From contig JAXDJH010000022.1 in the NCBI GenBank assembly GCA_034663635.1, positions 124,001-188,000 on the forward strand: a stretch of DNA of 64,000 nucleotides. The letters run 5' to 3'. Both the position numbers and the translations under genes were made by a program. This document shows positions 51,685 through 59,434 of the stretch, piece by piece. The notes beneath the pieces were generated by a model. That model was not told the origin of the DNA. It did not search any database and saw only the letters and a list, made by a program, of their open reading frames with translations. Position 1 is the stretch's first letter. The number at the start of each line of letters is the position of its first letter. This DNA comes from JAXDJH01 sp034663635. GTDB lineage: Bacteria; Actinomycetota; CADDZG01; WHSQ01.

Positions 51685-53055
51685 TTGCTGGTTCGTTTCA
51701 GGTCCATCGCGGTCGCGCTGATCGCGCTCGTCATCGTGGGCGTACTGGCGCCGTCGTCCTGGGCTGCGCTCAAAGCGCCGCAGGCCGGTCCGTTCATGGA
51801 CGGATACACCGGATACGAGGGCCAGACGAAGTGCTCACCGACGCCGAAGCCTGGAGTCGTCGCCTTCCAAAGGATGGTGGTGGGCGCATATCCCAACACC
51901 GGGCTCGGCGGCATAAGCCGGGCATGCAACGTCGGCGGCCAGAGCGAGCACAAAGAAGGCCGTGCCTGGGACTGGACCGCCAGCTATTCGGATGCCGGTC
52001 AGAGACGGTCGGCGAACGAACTGATCGACTGGTTGATCGCATCGGACCGCTACGGCAACGAGGCAGCGATAGCGCGGCGTCTGGGGATTATGTACATCAT
52101 CTGGAACAAGCGGATCTTCTTCCCCGGGTCCGGGTGGCGCACTTATTGCGTAACGCGCCACGGTGCTTGCGTCGACCCAGACGATCACGGAGTGCGTGAC
52201 CCGCACACGAGTCACGTCCATTTCAGCTTCACTTGGGCGGGGGCGTACAAGCAAACGACCTTCTGGCACCCTGAGCGCACCTATCTCGCCGACGCGACCG
52301 CTCTTCCTTCGACCTCGGCTACCTGGTCGGTCGGCGGAAACGGCGGAGTGATGCCGGCCAACGGCGCGCCATACCTCGGTGATAAGAGCGATGAATGGCT
52401 CGACAAGCCGGCCGTCGCGATCACCTCCACTCCTTCCGGCAACGGCTACTGGCTCTCGAATGCGCGCGGCAAAGTCTTCGCCTTCGGAGATGCGCCGCGC
52501 CGCGGCTCGGTCACCGGCAAGACGCAGGTCGCGGACATGGCGGCTCACCCATCTGGTCGCGGTTACTGGATCGTGTCTGAAGGGGGCCGGGTATTCAGCT
52601 TCGGCAAGATCCCAAGCTTCGGCAGCGCCAAGGACTTGACGACACCCGCCGTCGGGATCGAATCGACGACGACCGGGAAGGGTTATTGGATCCTCGCCCA
52701 GAACGGTCGAGTCGTTCCGTTCGGAGACGCGCAGAGCTTCGGAGACGGAAGTGACGATGCCGTCGGCATGGTCCGCACGTCGACGGGTCTGGGCTACTGG
52801 ATAGCAACCGAGTCCGGTCGCGTGAACGCGATCGGAGATGCAGTAGCCCTGGGCTCATTGGACACGGCTCCCAAATCCCCGGTGACCGCGATCGTCGCGA
52901 GCCCGACGAGGCTGGGCTACGACCTCATCACCACACAGGGCAACTCCTTCGCGTTCGGTGACGCGCTACCGATGACTCTTTCGCATAGCGCGGGCCTGTA
53001 CGCGGTGGCGTCGACGCTCCTCGATCTGAGCTCTCTTGCTGCGTCGGATCTCTAG
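51685..53055 (+). CDS. Secreted LAS-type peptidase-like domain fused to GYW repeat domain
   Basis: 456 residues from TTG 51685. The signal peptide ends near SSWAALKAP. The N-terminal domain (about 30-200) has SEHKEGRAWDWTAS and HTSHVHFSF, the H...D and HxH zinc-ligand arrangement of the VanY/D-Ala-D-Ala carboxypeptidase (LAS) superfamily, here most like ARB-07466-type domains. The C-terminal half has five repeats of about 48 residues with G-x-GYW, then G-x-V-x-x-FGDA (NGYWLSNARGKVFAFGDA, RGYWIVSEGGRVFSFG, KGYWILAQNGRVVPFGDA, LGYWIATESGRVNAIGDA, LGYDLITTQGNSFAFGDA). The repeats may be a propeller-like targeting module for the wall. Confidence 0.72.
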   Translation: MLVRFRSIAVALIALVIVGVLAPSSWAALKAPQAGPFMDGYTGYEGQTKCSPTPKPGVVAFQRMVVGAYPNTGLGGISRACNVGGQSEHKEGRAWDWTASYSDAGQRRSANELIDWLIASDRYGNEAAIARRLGIMYIIWNKRIFFPGSGWRTYCVTRHGACVDPDDHGVRDPHTSHVHFSFTWAGAYKQTTFWHPERTYLADATALPSTSATWSVGGNGGVMPANGAPYLGDKSDEWLDKPAVAITSTPSGNGYWLSNARGKVFAFGDAPRRGSVTGKTQVADMAAHPSGRGYWIVSEGGRVFSFGKIPSFGSAKDLTTPAVGIESTTTGKGYWILAQNGRVVPFGDAQSFGDGSDDAVGMVRTSTGLGYWIATESGRVNAIGDAVALGSLDTAPKSPVTAIVASPTRLGYDLITTQGNSFAFGDALPMTLSHSAGLYAVASTLLDLSSLAASDL

Positions 53056-54006
53056 AGACCGGAGTTCGCGCTCGAGCTTCCGGTAACTCTCGAGCCGTGC
53101 CGGATCGAGCGAACCGTCCGCGACCGCTGCTTTGACCGCACAGCCGGGTTCGGAGTCGTGGGCGCAATCGCGAAACCCGCATGAGGCTGCGACCGCTTGC
53201 ACGTCCGCGAAAGCCATCTCGAGCCCATCGGCGACATCCCAGAGCTGAAGCTCTCGCATCCCGGGCGTGTCGAGTATCAGGCCTCCCCCAGCCATGGGAA
53301 CTAGACGCCTCGATGTCGTCGTGTGACGCCCTCGGCCGTCGAAGCGCACCTCGTTGGTCGCTTGGATCGCCTCGCCGGCGAGCAAGTTGAGCAAGGACGA
53401 CTTGCCCACTCCCGATGAACCCAAGAGCGCCACAGTCATTCCTTGTCGTATGTACGCCCCGATCTGGGCCAGGCCTCGGCCCGACACCGCGCTCGTGACG
53501 ATCACCGGCGTGTCGCCGGCCACCGAGAGGGCGCGAACGACAGCGTCCGCAGGATCGGGGTGCAGATCAGCTTTCGTCAGTATGACGACGGGCTCCACTC
53601 CCGAGCCTCGCACCGTCGCGATGTAGCGCTCGAGCCGACGCTCGTTTAGGTCGAGCTCCATTGCCGTCGCAATGAACGCATAGTCGAGATTGGCGGCAAG
53701 AGGTTGCGGGACGGTCGTGGATCCAGCGACCTTGCGGATGATCGAGTTACGCCGATCGAGAACTTCTCTAAAGATGTGATCGTCGTTGACCTTCTCGAGA
53801 GAGATCCAGTCACCCACGATGGGGTGGTCCTCCGTCCCATGCGCGCTTTTCGGGCGGTAGACGCTTGTGTCTCCGGCGTCTAAGGCCACCATGTAGCGAT
53901 CTCGGTGTTCTTCGACAACGCGCCCAGGTTCAAGACCTTGAGCACGGTGCCGCGTGAATGCTTCCTCACGAACGGGATCCCATCCGTAAGAGTTGAGTCG
54001 ATCCAA
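52966..54006 (-). CDS. rsgA: Small-subunit ribosome biogenesis GTPase RsgA
   Basis: 346 residues with circularly permuted GTPase motifs: G4 VVILTKADL precedes the P-loop GSSGVGKSSLLN, then the switch T and the DTPGMREL G3 motif. The C-terminal zinc site is SCGFRDCAHDSEPGCAV (C-x4-C-x-H-x5-C). The N-terminal OB fold includes DRYMVALDAGDTSVYRP. It releases RbfA and matures the 30S subunit. It starts at TTG 54006 after GGAG. Its 3' end overlaps the convergent GYW-repeat gene by 90 bp, which is unusually long. Confidence 0.92.
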   Translation of the reverse strand: MDRLNSYGWDPVREEAFTRHRAQGLEPGRVVEEHRDRYMVALDAGDTSVYRPKSAHGTEDHPIVGDWISLEKVNDDHIFREVLDRRNSIIRKVAGSTTVPQPLAANLDYAFIATAMELDLNERRLERYIATVRGSGVEPVVILTKADLHPDPADAVVRALSVAGDTPVIVTSAVSGRGLAQIGAYIRQGMTVALLGSSGVGKSSLLNLLAGEAIQATNEVRFDGRGRHTTTSRRLVPMAGGGLILDTPGMRELQLWDVADGLEMAFADVQAVAASCGFRDCAHDSEPGCAVKAAVADGSLDPARLESYRKLERELRSLEIRRSKRAQIEERRRHRVQARAMRKSHR

Positions 54007-54074
54007 TCTGAGTGCTCTCCTTATTCACATGGGCGCGTGCGCGCCAAAGACGGGTATGCGAAGCGAGGTGACCG

Positions 54075-54093
54075 TCTAGAGCGGAGCTCTAGA
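54075..54093. repeat. Perfect 8-bp inverted repeat upstream of rsgA
   Basis: TCTAGAGC and GCTCTAGA flank a GGA spacer, between the rsgA start and the end of the small zinc-protein gene. A second short dyad, GGCGCG-TG-CGCGCC, lies near 54029-54042. Either could be an operator or a weak terminator for the upstream minus-strand gene. Confidence 0.45.
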
Positions 54094-54233
54094 GGGCCGC
54101 GACGAAAGCGGGTGCGTGAGCGATTGTCATCACGGATCCCCCCTTTCGTGGCGCCGGACGGCGCGCTGCGAGGGATAGTGAACGGTTCTAGCGGGCAGAA
54201 GTCAAGCGCGATCCCAGTCCTTAGGAACGGAGA

Positions 54234-54407
54234 TCACGATCTGAGGTCGATGACCTCTTGGAAGAATCCGCATGAAGCGCAGTTGAAAGACTCGCCGCGC
54301 AGTCCGTAGTCCCTATTCAGCTTCATGTCTTCGCCACATTCTGGACAGAGCTTGTCCAGCGCCTTTTCAGTGAGCACAGGTGTCCGCCTTTCAGGTGCTC
54401 GATTCAT
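54234..54407 (-). CDS. Small zinc-ribbon protein
   Basis: 57 residues from ATG 54407. It has CPECGEDMKLNRDYG and, about 18 residues later, CASCGFFQEVIDLRS, a CxxC...CxxC ribbon. A shorter form starting at an internal GTG is possible. The plus-strand promoter of the next gene fires away from it, so the two are divergent. No partner or function is apparent. Confidence 0.65.
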   Translation of the reverse strand: MNRAPERRTPVLTEKALDKLCPECGEDMKLNRDYGLRGESFNCASCGFFQEVIDLRS

Positions 54408-54480
54408 CTTGCCGCCAAGCCCTCTATTCGTCGGTGTCGGAAGGATTCCTTTTGCTTGCTTTGTCGGAAACACAATCCTT

Positions 54481-54507
54481 TTGACACTGAGGCTACGGGC
54501 ATAGTGT
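54481..54507 (+). promoter_or_regulatory. Consensus-like promoter TTGACA-N15-TAGTGT
   Basis: TTGACA at 54481-54486 and TAGTGT at 54502-54507 are separated by 15 nt. The ATG of the next gene begins 6 nt after the -10 element and no ribosome binding site intervenes, making this the clearest leaderless promoter in the window. Confidence 0.7.
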
Positions 54508-54513
54508 GACGCG

Positions 54514-55200
54514 ATGCAAGACCCTCCAGGGCCCAGCACGCCAGAGCGGCCGCCACCGCCTCCGGGGATGGAGGACTACTACGGCACCTCCACCCGGCCG
54601 GCCGAAACCACAGCCAGCTACGGACTGCCCCCGGTTCCGACTTCGACTAAGCCGGCCAAGAGGAGCATTCCCCTCGGCCCGATCCTGTTCGTCGTGATCG
54701 GGCTCGTCATCGGGTTCTTCGCCGTTGGGTTCTTGAAGGGCAACGCCGATCCCCCCACCGAAGAAGAAGTCAGTGCAGCTTTCACGCCCATCTCGGGCTA
54801 CACATACCTAGACGTGCCGGATGCTCAGCTCCAGCCCATGCGCGACGCGATCGCATCCGAGCCCGATCTTGAGGAGGGCATCGCCGTCTTCCAGGCGCGG
54901 CAGGTGCAAGTTGGCAGTCAGACGGTCGCGGCGGTCATCATCCTCGGCATCGACCCCGATGAGTTCAAGGGAAGCTATCGGGAGGACTTTCTCGCCGGTT
55001 TCCGCGCAGGCAGCGGGGCGGAAGCAACACCGATCAAGCTGGGCGGGGAAGACGCCTATTCCGGAGAGGCGTCGGGCGGTCATTTCATCGCTTTCTTCGA
55101 TGAAACCGACGGCCTGATCTTTCTGGTCATAGGCGCCACCGACCCCTCCGTGAAGTCGATCGCCGAACAGATCCATGCGGGCAACGCCTCCACTTCCTGA
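54514..55200 (+). CDS. Single-span membrane protein with proline-rich N-terminus
   Basis: 228 residues. A proline-rich cytoplasmic N-terminus (about 1-50) precedes one transmembrane helix (IPLGPILFVVIGLVIGFFAVGFL) and an extracytoplasmic domain of about 150 residues with alternating helices and strands (GYTYLDVPDAQLQPMRDAI, TVAAVIILGIDPDEF, FIAFFDETDGLIFLVIGATD). No cysteines or catalytic motif are seen. The topology is common among actinobacterial envelope proteins. Expressed from the leaderless promoter just upstream. Function is unknown. Confidence 0.7.
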   Translation: MQDPPGPSTPERPPPPPGMEDYYGTSTRPAETTASYGLPPVPTSTKPAKRSIPLGPILFVVIGLVIGFFAVGFLKGNADPPTEEEVSAAFTPISGYTYLDVPDAQLQPMRDAIASEPDLEEGIAVFQARQVQVGSQTVAAVIILGIDPDEFKGSYREDFLAGFRAGSGAEATPIKLGGEDAYSGEASGGHFIAFFDETDGLIFLVIGATDPSVKSIAEQIHAGNASTS

Positions 55201-55217
55201 CGCTCAGGGGTGTTGAC

Positions 55218-55275
55218 GCGGCCCCCTTTCAGGAACACCGTGGGTAGTGGCTGGGGCCTCAAGAAAGGGGGCCGC
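55218..55275 (+). promoter_or_regulatory. 13-bp perfect inverted repeat that can mask a ribosome binding site
   Basis: GCGGCCCCCTTTC (55218-55230) is exactly complementary to GAAAGGGGGCCGC (55263-55275). The right arm contains the AAAGGGGG ribosome binding sequence and ends 1 nt before the TTG start at 55277. In mRNA the stem would sequester the start region around a 32-nt loop. Confidence 0.7.
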
Positions 55276-55276
55276 A

Positions 55277-55762
55277 TTGAGAAGATCGGCTCGATGGTTC
55301 GGCGTCACGATCGTGGCGCTCTGTACCGTGCTCGGACTCGCCGCCTGTGGCGACAAGGCCGACGATGAACCGCCCGCGTCCGGAGGCGGATCGGACACCG
55401 GAACCGTAGATGTGACCGTCCAGGAATGGGCGACCGTGCCCGCGGTCGCGACCACAGCATCCGGAGACATCACTTTCAGCGTGACGAACGAGGGCGAGGA
55501 AACCCACGAGTTCGTCGTCTTCAGGACCGATCTCGATCCAACGGCGCTACCCACAGCCGACGATGGCTCGGTGGACGAGGCCGGCGAGGGTATCGAAGCA
55601 GTGGACGAGATCGAAGACATCGAGGCCGGGACCACGCGCGAGCTGGCGGTCACCCTCGAGGCCGGCAACTACGTCTTCATCTGCAACGTCGTTGAAAAAG
55701 ACGCCGGTGAACTCGAGTCGCACTACCAGAAGGGAATGAGAACGGCTTTCGAAGTCATCTAG
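55277..55762 (+). CDS. Cupredoxin-like lipoprotein
   Basis: 161 residues from TTG 55277. The signal peptide ends in a lipobox (LGLAAC-GDKAD). A Gly/Ser/Asp linker precedes a cupredoxin-like domain: VDVTVQEWATVP, His in GEETHEFVVF, Cys in YVFICNVVEKD, then His and Met in ESHYQKGM. The Cys-to-His spacing is longer than in plastocyanin, so copper binding is likely but not certain; an acidic insert (DDGSVDEAGEGIEAVDEIEDIE) is unusual. Its start lies just behind the strong inverted repeat, so translation may be regulated. Confidence 0.75.
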   Translation: MRRSARWFGVTIVALCTVLGLAACGDKADDEPPASGGGSDTGTVDVTVQEWATVPAVATTASGDITFSVTNEGEETHEFVVFRTDLDPTALPTADDGSVDEAGEGIEAVDEIEDIEAGTTRELAVTLEAGNYVFICNVVEKDAGELESHYQKGMRTAFEVI

Positions 55763-55892
55763 ACCGAGACCCAAGCCCAGAACCGTCTCCAGCGCCCGCG
55801 GACCGTTCGTCCCGTTTCGCCCGCTTTGGTGCAGGACGTCCCCATAGGGGCGGCGAATCTCCACGAGACTCACCATCGAGGGAGGAGATCGC

Positions 55893-57338
55893 GTGCCCGT
55901 GCGGAGATTGCTACTCACCCTTCTGACCGGATCGCTCTTGGCGGCGGGGCTCTCTCCGACGGCCGGGGCCCGGGTTCTCTCGGCGGTTCCCACGGCGGCT
56001 CCGCCGGCGGGTTCCATCTCGTCGAACGTCGACTACGTCACGACCCTCCCGGAGATGCGGACCGCGATCTCGATCAACTTCATAGGCAACACGATGTTCG
56101 TATCGGCCACAGACGGCCTCTTCAGCTACGACATCTCAGATCCCGCTGCTCCGAAGCTGCTCGGTGCGCTCCCGATGTACATCTGGGAGAACGAGGACAT
56201 GGACGTGGACGTGGTGCACAAGCGCGTGTTCATCAGTCGCGATCCTCGGGGTTTCACAACGTCCGGCACGTCGGGCTCGACCTTTCCTTACGGCGCGGTC
56301 CACATCATCGATGTCTCGCAACCAGCAGCGATGGTCCAGGTTGGATTCTTCACGGTGCCGGCGGGTCACACGAGCACCTGCGTGAACGCCTGCGATTACC
56401 TCTGGACGGGCGGACCCTACGCGAACGCCCAAACCCAGCCGGGGATCACGGGACGTCCCATCTTCGCGACCGATGTGCGCGATCCACTCAATCCGGTTGC
56501 GTGCCCTCATCCGATCGATATCGGGAGGAACGACGGTGTAACGGACTACGCGCACGATGTGCAGGTGGACGCGAATGGAGTCGCATGGGTGTCGGGAGCA
56601 GGCGGCGTTCGGGGTTACTGGACGAGCGGTGATCACATCGACCCCCTGACGGGGGAGTCCGCCACCGCGACCGGTTGCGAGCCGATCCCGTATGGAGGTG
56701 GGGGCTCGCCGACGTCGGCCACGCCATCGCGGTTCATGCACAACGCGTGGCGCAATGTGGATGCCTCGATCCCCGACGAGAACGACTCGGCTACGCCGGG
56801 GGACGAGACGAAGGGCATGGTCCTCTACGCCACCGAAGAGAACATCACGTCGAACTGCAACGCATCGGGCCGTTTCACGACCTACGACCTAAGAGGATCT
56901 CTCGACGGCGAAGGGTGGAATGACATCGCGACGACCAAGTTCCGGATGCGAGTGCTGGATACGTGGACGCCACAACAGCAGGAGGGAGCAACGGCCTGCT
57001 CATCGGCCCACTACTTCGACGATCGCGGCGACGGCCTTCTGGCTTACGGGTTCTACGGTCAAGGCACGCGCTTTCTGGACGTGAGCGATCCCAAAGACAT
57101 CCGTCAGGTCGGGTACTTCCGGCCCGACGGCGCGAACACGTGGGGCGCTTACTTCTACAAGGGGTACGTGTTCATCGCCGACAACGCCAGAGGCATCGAC
57201 ATAGTGAAGTTCCAGGGCTCGGCGGCCGCAAGCCGGACCGTGGCGGCTCCCCTGCTAAGCCAGGTTCCGGCGGCGCGCATGGACAGGACCTTCTCTTTCA
57301 TGTGCAGCCGACCGACGAGGCGGCTAACCACCCAATAG
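55893..57338 (+). CDS. Secreted LVIVD-repeat protein
   Basis: 481 residues from a GTG preceded by GGAGGAGA. Signal peptide about 1-25. Repeats include TDGLFSYDISDPAAPKLLGALPM, GAVHIIDVSQPAAMVQVGFFTV, TRFLDVSDPKDIRQVGYFRPDG and ARGIDIVKFQG, the LVIVD propeller pattern. TSTCVNACDYLWTGGPYAN and EDMDVDVVHKRVFISRD are conserved-looking sites. It is paralogous in type to 33086-34618, but the two differ much in sequence. Its position after a cupredoxin lipoprotein echoes the LVIVD/cupredoxin proximity at 33-37 kb. Ends with a 15-bp overlap on the convergent gene. Confidence 0.82.
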   Translation: MPVRRLLLTLLTGSLLAAGLSPTAGARVLSAVPTAAPPAGSISSNVDYVTTLPEMRTAISINFIGNTMFVSATDGLFSYDISDPAAPKLLGALPMYIWENEDMDVDVVHKRVFISRDPRGFTTSGTSGSTFPYGAVHIIDVSQPAAMVQVGFFTVPAGHTSTCVNACDYLWTGGPYANAQTQPGITGRPIFATDVRDPLNPVACPHPIDIGRNDGVTDYAHDVQVDANGVAWVSGAGGVRGYWTSGDHIDPLTGESATATGCEPIPYGGGGSPTSATPSRFMHNAWRNVDASIPDENDSATPGDETKGMVLYATEENITSNCNASGRFTTYDLRGSLDGEGWNDIATTKFRMRVLDTWTPQQQEGATACSSAHYFDDRGDGLLAYGFYGQGTRFLDVSDPKDIRQVGYFRPDGANTWGAYFYKGYVFIADNARGIDIVKFQGSAAASRTVAAPLLSQVPAARMDRTFSFMCSRPTRRLTTQ

Positions 57339-57947
57339 GTCGAGCGGCGAGAGCCCTCGGTCGTCCTGCTTGAGCGCGGTGTCGACCGCACAGGCCGCGG
57401 CCACCGTCATGGTCCGAAGTGCACCGGTCAAAGACGGCTCGATGTCGACTATGTAGTTGTCGGCGGTGGTGAAGATAGCTTTGCCGACTCCGACGAATTT
57501 CTTCGTTATGCGAGCCACCTCGCGGTCGGCGCCGTCAACGATCGAGAAGTTCCAGGCTCTCCAGTTCTCGGCTCTGATCTGACCGAGTTTCTCGCCCTGG
57601 GCCCCCAAGAGATCGAATCTGATCTTGCCGAAGACGTTTTGTTGCACGATCTCGCCGACCGGTTGTCCTGCGCCGTCCGTAACGACGACGCGGGATTTGA
57701 ACACCTTGCTCGGGCGCACTAAGGCCAACACCTTGGTCCCAGACGCGTCGTAGATCGAGAGGTGGTGGGTCAGGAACTGATCCACCCTCGTGGCGAAGCG
57801 CAGGACCTTGCGAAGCTTGGACTGGCCCTCTTGCTCGACGCGTCCGAGCTCGTTGCCCTCGGCGTCGCGGATCAGGTACTGGTTTGTCAGTTCGACCAGC
57901 TTGGCCTTCTGATTGACGATTAGTTGGTTCGCTTCCAAAAGGGTCAT
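57324..57947 (-). CDS. Scramblase/LURP-one-related family protein
   Basis: 207 residues forming a 12-strand barrel-like pattern: LIVNQKAKLVELTNQYLIRDAEGNELGRVEQ, LSIYDASGTKVLALVRPSKVFKSRVVVTDGAG, IVQQNVFGKIRFDLLGAQGEKLGQI, WNFSIVDGADREVARITKKF. This matches the Tubby-C/scramblase/LURP1 superfamily (PF03803/PF04525). No transmembrane helix is predicted. The role in bacteria is unknown; membrane-lipid association is assumed from eukaryotic relatives. TTAGAT lies 8 nt upstream of the ATG. Confidence 0.78.
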   Translation of the reverse strand: MTLLEANQLIVNQKAKLVELTNQYLIRDAEGNELGRVEQEGQSKLRKVLRFATRVDQFLTHHLSIYDASGTKVLALVRPSKVFKSRVVVTDGAGQPVGEIVQQNVFGKIRFDLLGAQGEKLGQIRAENWRAWNFSIVDGADREVARITKKFVGVGKAIFTTADNYIVDIEPSLTGALRTMTVAAACAVDTALKQDDRGLSPLDLLGG

Positions 57948-58038
57948 GGGCGCTATCTAAGCCCAATCGACCGCCCGCGGCCACCCCCTTCGGGCCTGGG
58001 AAGGGCTTGTCTCGCTCGGCGGCGAATCTCTGGAAGAC

Positions 58039-58494
58039 ATGAGGAGACTCATAGGAGCTGTAGCGATCGTCGCCGTATCGGCCTTGCCATCCATGGCTGC
58101 CTCGGGGGCCGCGCGCGTACAGACTCAGGAATACATCCACCCCAACGGGGTCGACACCTCACACGGGATGGTTTCCGACGATCTGATCCCACTCACCTTC
58201 ACTCCGAGACCGGGGGACCGAAGCGTCCACTTCGACCTCGCCGATGCGACGAAGGGAAAAGTCATCATCTACGTGTACCAAGAAACGGATGAAGGTGAAC
58301 GCGTCAAGGTTCGCGACGCGCTTTGCGGGACGAAGCAGGACGTCCCACTCGTGAGCGAGAAGCCGGTCGAGGTCTTTCTCTACGCGGGTCTATGCGTGAA
58401 CCACAACTTCAGTTACACCTCGAGCGGAACAATCACCGCGACCTTCTCGACGAAGGTCATGAAGGAACCGGCCCCTTTCGCGCATCACCACTGA
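58039..58494 (+). CDS. Small secreted protein of unknown function
   Basis: 151 residues. Signal peptide about 1-21 (LIGAVAIVAVSALPSMAA). The mature part appears all-beta (IPLTFTPRPGDRSVHFDLAD, KVIIYVYQETDE, EVFLYAGLCVNHNFSYTSSGTITATFS) with two cysteines (DALCGTKQD, AGLCVNH) that could pair. It ends in a His-rich tail AHHH. No family is recognised. GGAAGA lies before the ATG. Confidence 0.65.
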   Translation: MRRLIGAVAIVAVSALPSMAASGAARVQTQEYIHPNGVDTSHGMVSDDLIPLTFTPRPGDRSVHFDLADATKGKVIIYVYQETDEGERVKVRDALCGTKQDVPLVSEKPVEVFLYAGLCVNHNFSYTSSGTITATFSTKVMKEPAPFAHHH

Positions 58495-58513
58495 GTCCCA
58501 AGAGGGACCGTGC

Positions 58514-59434
58514 CTATGCCGCCGGTGTCCCTTCCCCGTTACTGAAGGACTTCTCCGCCAAGCCAGATACCCGGCCCAGCAGTGAAGAGAACTCCATCGG
58601 GATGATGAACTTCGTCGCATCGGACTGGCCGAGCGCCTTCAACGCCTCGAGGTATTGCAGGCTCATGGTGTTGGCGTCGAGTCCACGCGCCGTCTCGAAG
58701 ATCTTCGCGAGGGCCAGCGAGAAGCCTTCCGCTTGCAGGATGGCGGCCTGACGCCCACCTTCTGCGTTCAGGATCGCGGATTGCTTGTTGCCCTCTGCGT
58801 TCAGGATGGCGGCTTGCTTGTTTCCTTCGGCCACGGTGATTGATGCCTGCTTGGCGCCCTCGGCCTCCGTCACGACCGCTCGCCGGGTGCGCTCGGCCGA
58901 CATCTGCCGCGTCATCGCATCCTGAACGGCCGGCGGCGGGATGATCTCGCGGATCTCGACGTTCGTGATCTTGACGCCCCAGCGCTCGGTGACCTCGTCC
59001 AGTTTCACGCGGAGGACCTCGTTCATCTCTTCTCGCTTGGCGAGAACGTTGTCGAGGCTCATGTCACCGACGACAGAGCGGAGCGTTGTCGCTGCGATGT
59101 TCTGGGCTGCTCCGGCGAAGTACTGCACCTCGACCACCGACATCACTGCGTTAACCACCTTGTAGAAGATGATGAAGTCGATGGAGATCGTCGCGTTGTC
59201 CTCGGTGATGGCGCTCTGGTGAGGGATCTCGAGGTAGAGCTCGCGTAGGTCGACGCTTGTAGCGCGATCGACGAATGGGATCAGGAGCACGATCCCTGGA
59301 CCCTTAGTTGCGAGGACACGTCCCAAGCGGAAGACCACAAGCCGTCGGTACTCGGGCACGATCCTGATCGCCGATATGAGCACGATGAGGATCAGAACGA
59401 CCACTACTAGCAGCGCGATTGCCGAACTATTCAA
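58514..59434 (-). CDS. Stomatin-like SPFH/band 7 protein (slipin)
   Basis: 306 residues. N-terminal membrane anchor (IALLVVVVLILIVLISAIRI), SPFH domain (about 30-190: VVFRLGRVLATKGPGIVLLIPFVDRATSVDLR, ITEDNATISIDFIIFYKV) and a coiled-coil C-terminal part with Ala/Glu repeats (AEGNKQAAILNAEGNKQ). It oligomerises into membrane rings. It overlaps the NfeD gene upstream by 4 nt, the usual stomatin-NfeD operon in which the NfeD protease acts on the stomatin C-terminus. Confidence 0.93.
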   Translation of the reverse strand: MNSSAIALLVVVVLILIVLISAIRIVPEYRRLVVFRLGRVLATKGPGIVLLIPFVDRATSVDLRELYLEIPHQSAITEDNATISIDFIIFYKVVNAVMSVVEVQYFAGAAQNIAATTLRSVVGDMSLDNVLAKREEMNEVLRVKLDEVTERWGVKITNVEIREIIPPPAVQDAMTRQMSAERTRRAVVTEAEGAKQASITVAEGNKQAAILNAEGNKQSAILNAEGGRQAAILQAEGFSLALAKIFETARGLDANTMSLQYLEALKALGQSDATKFIIPMEFSSLLGRVSGLAEKSFSNGEGTPAA

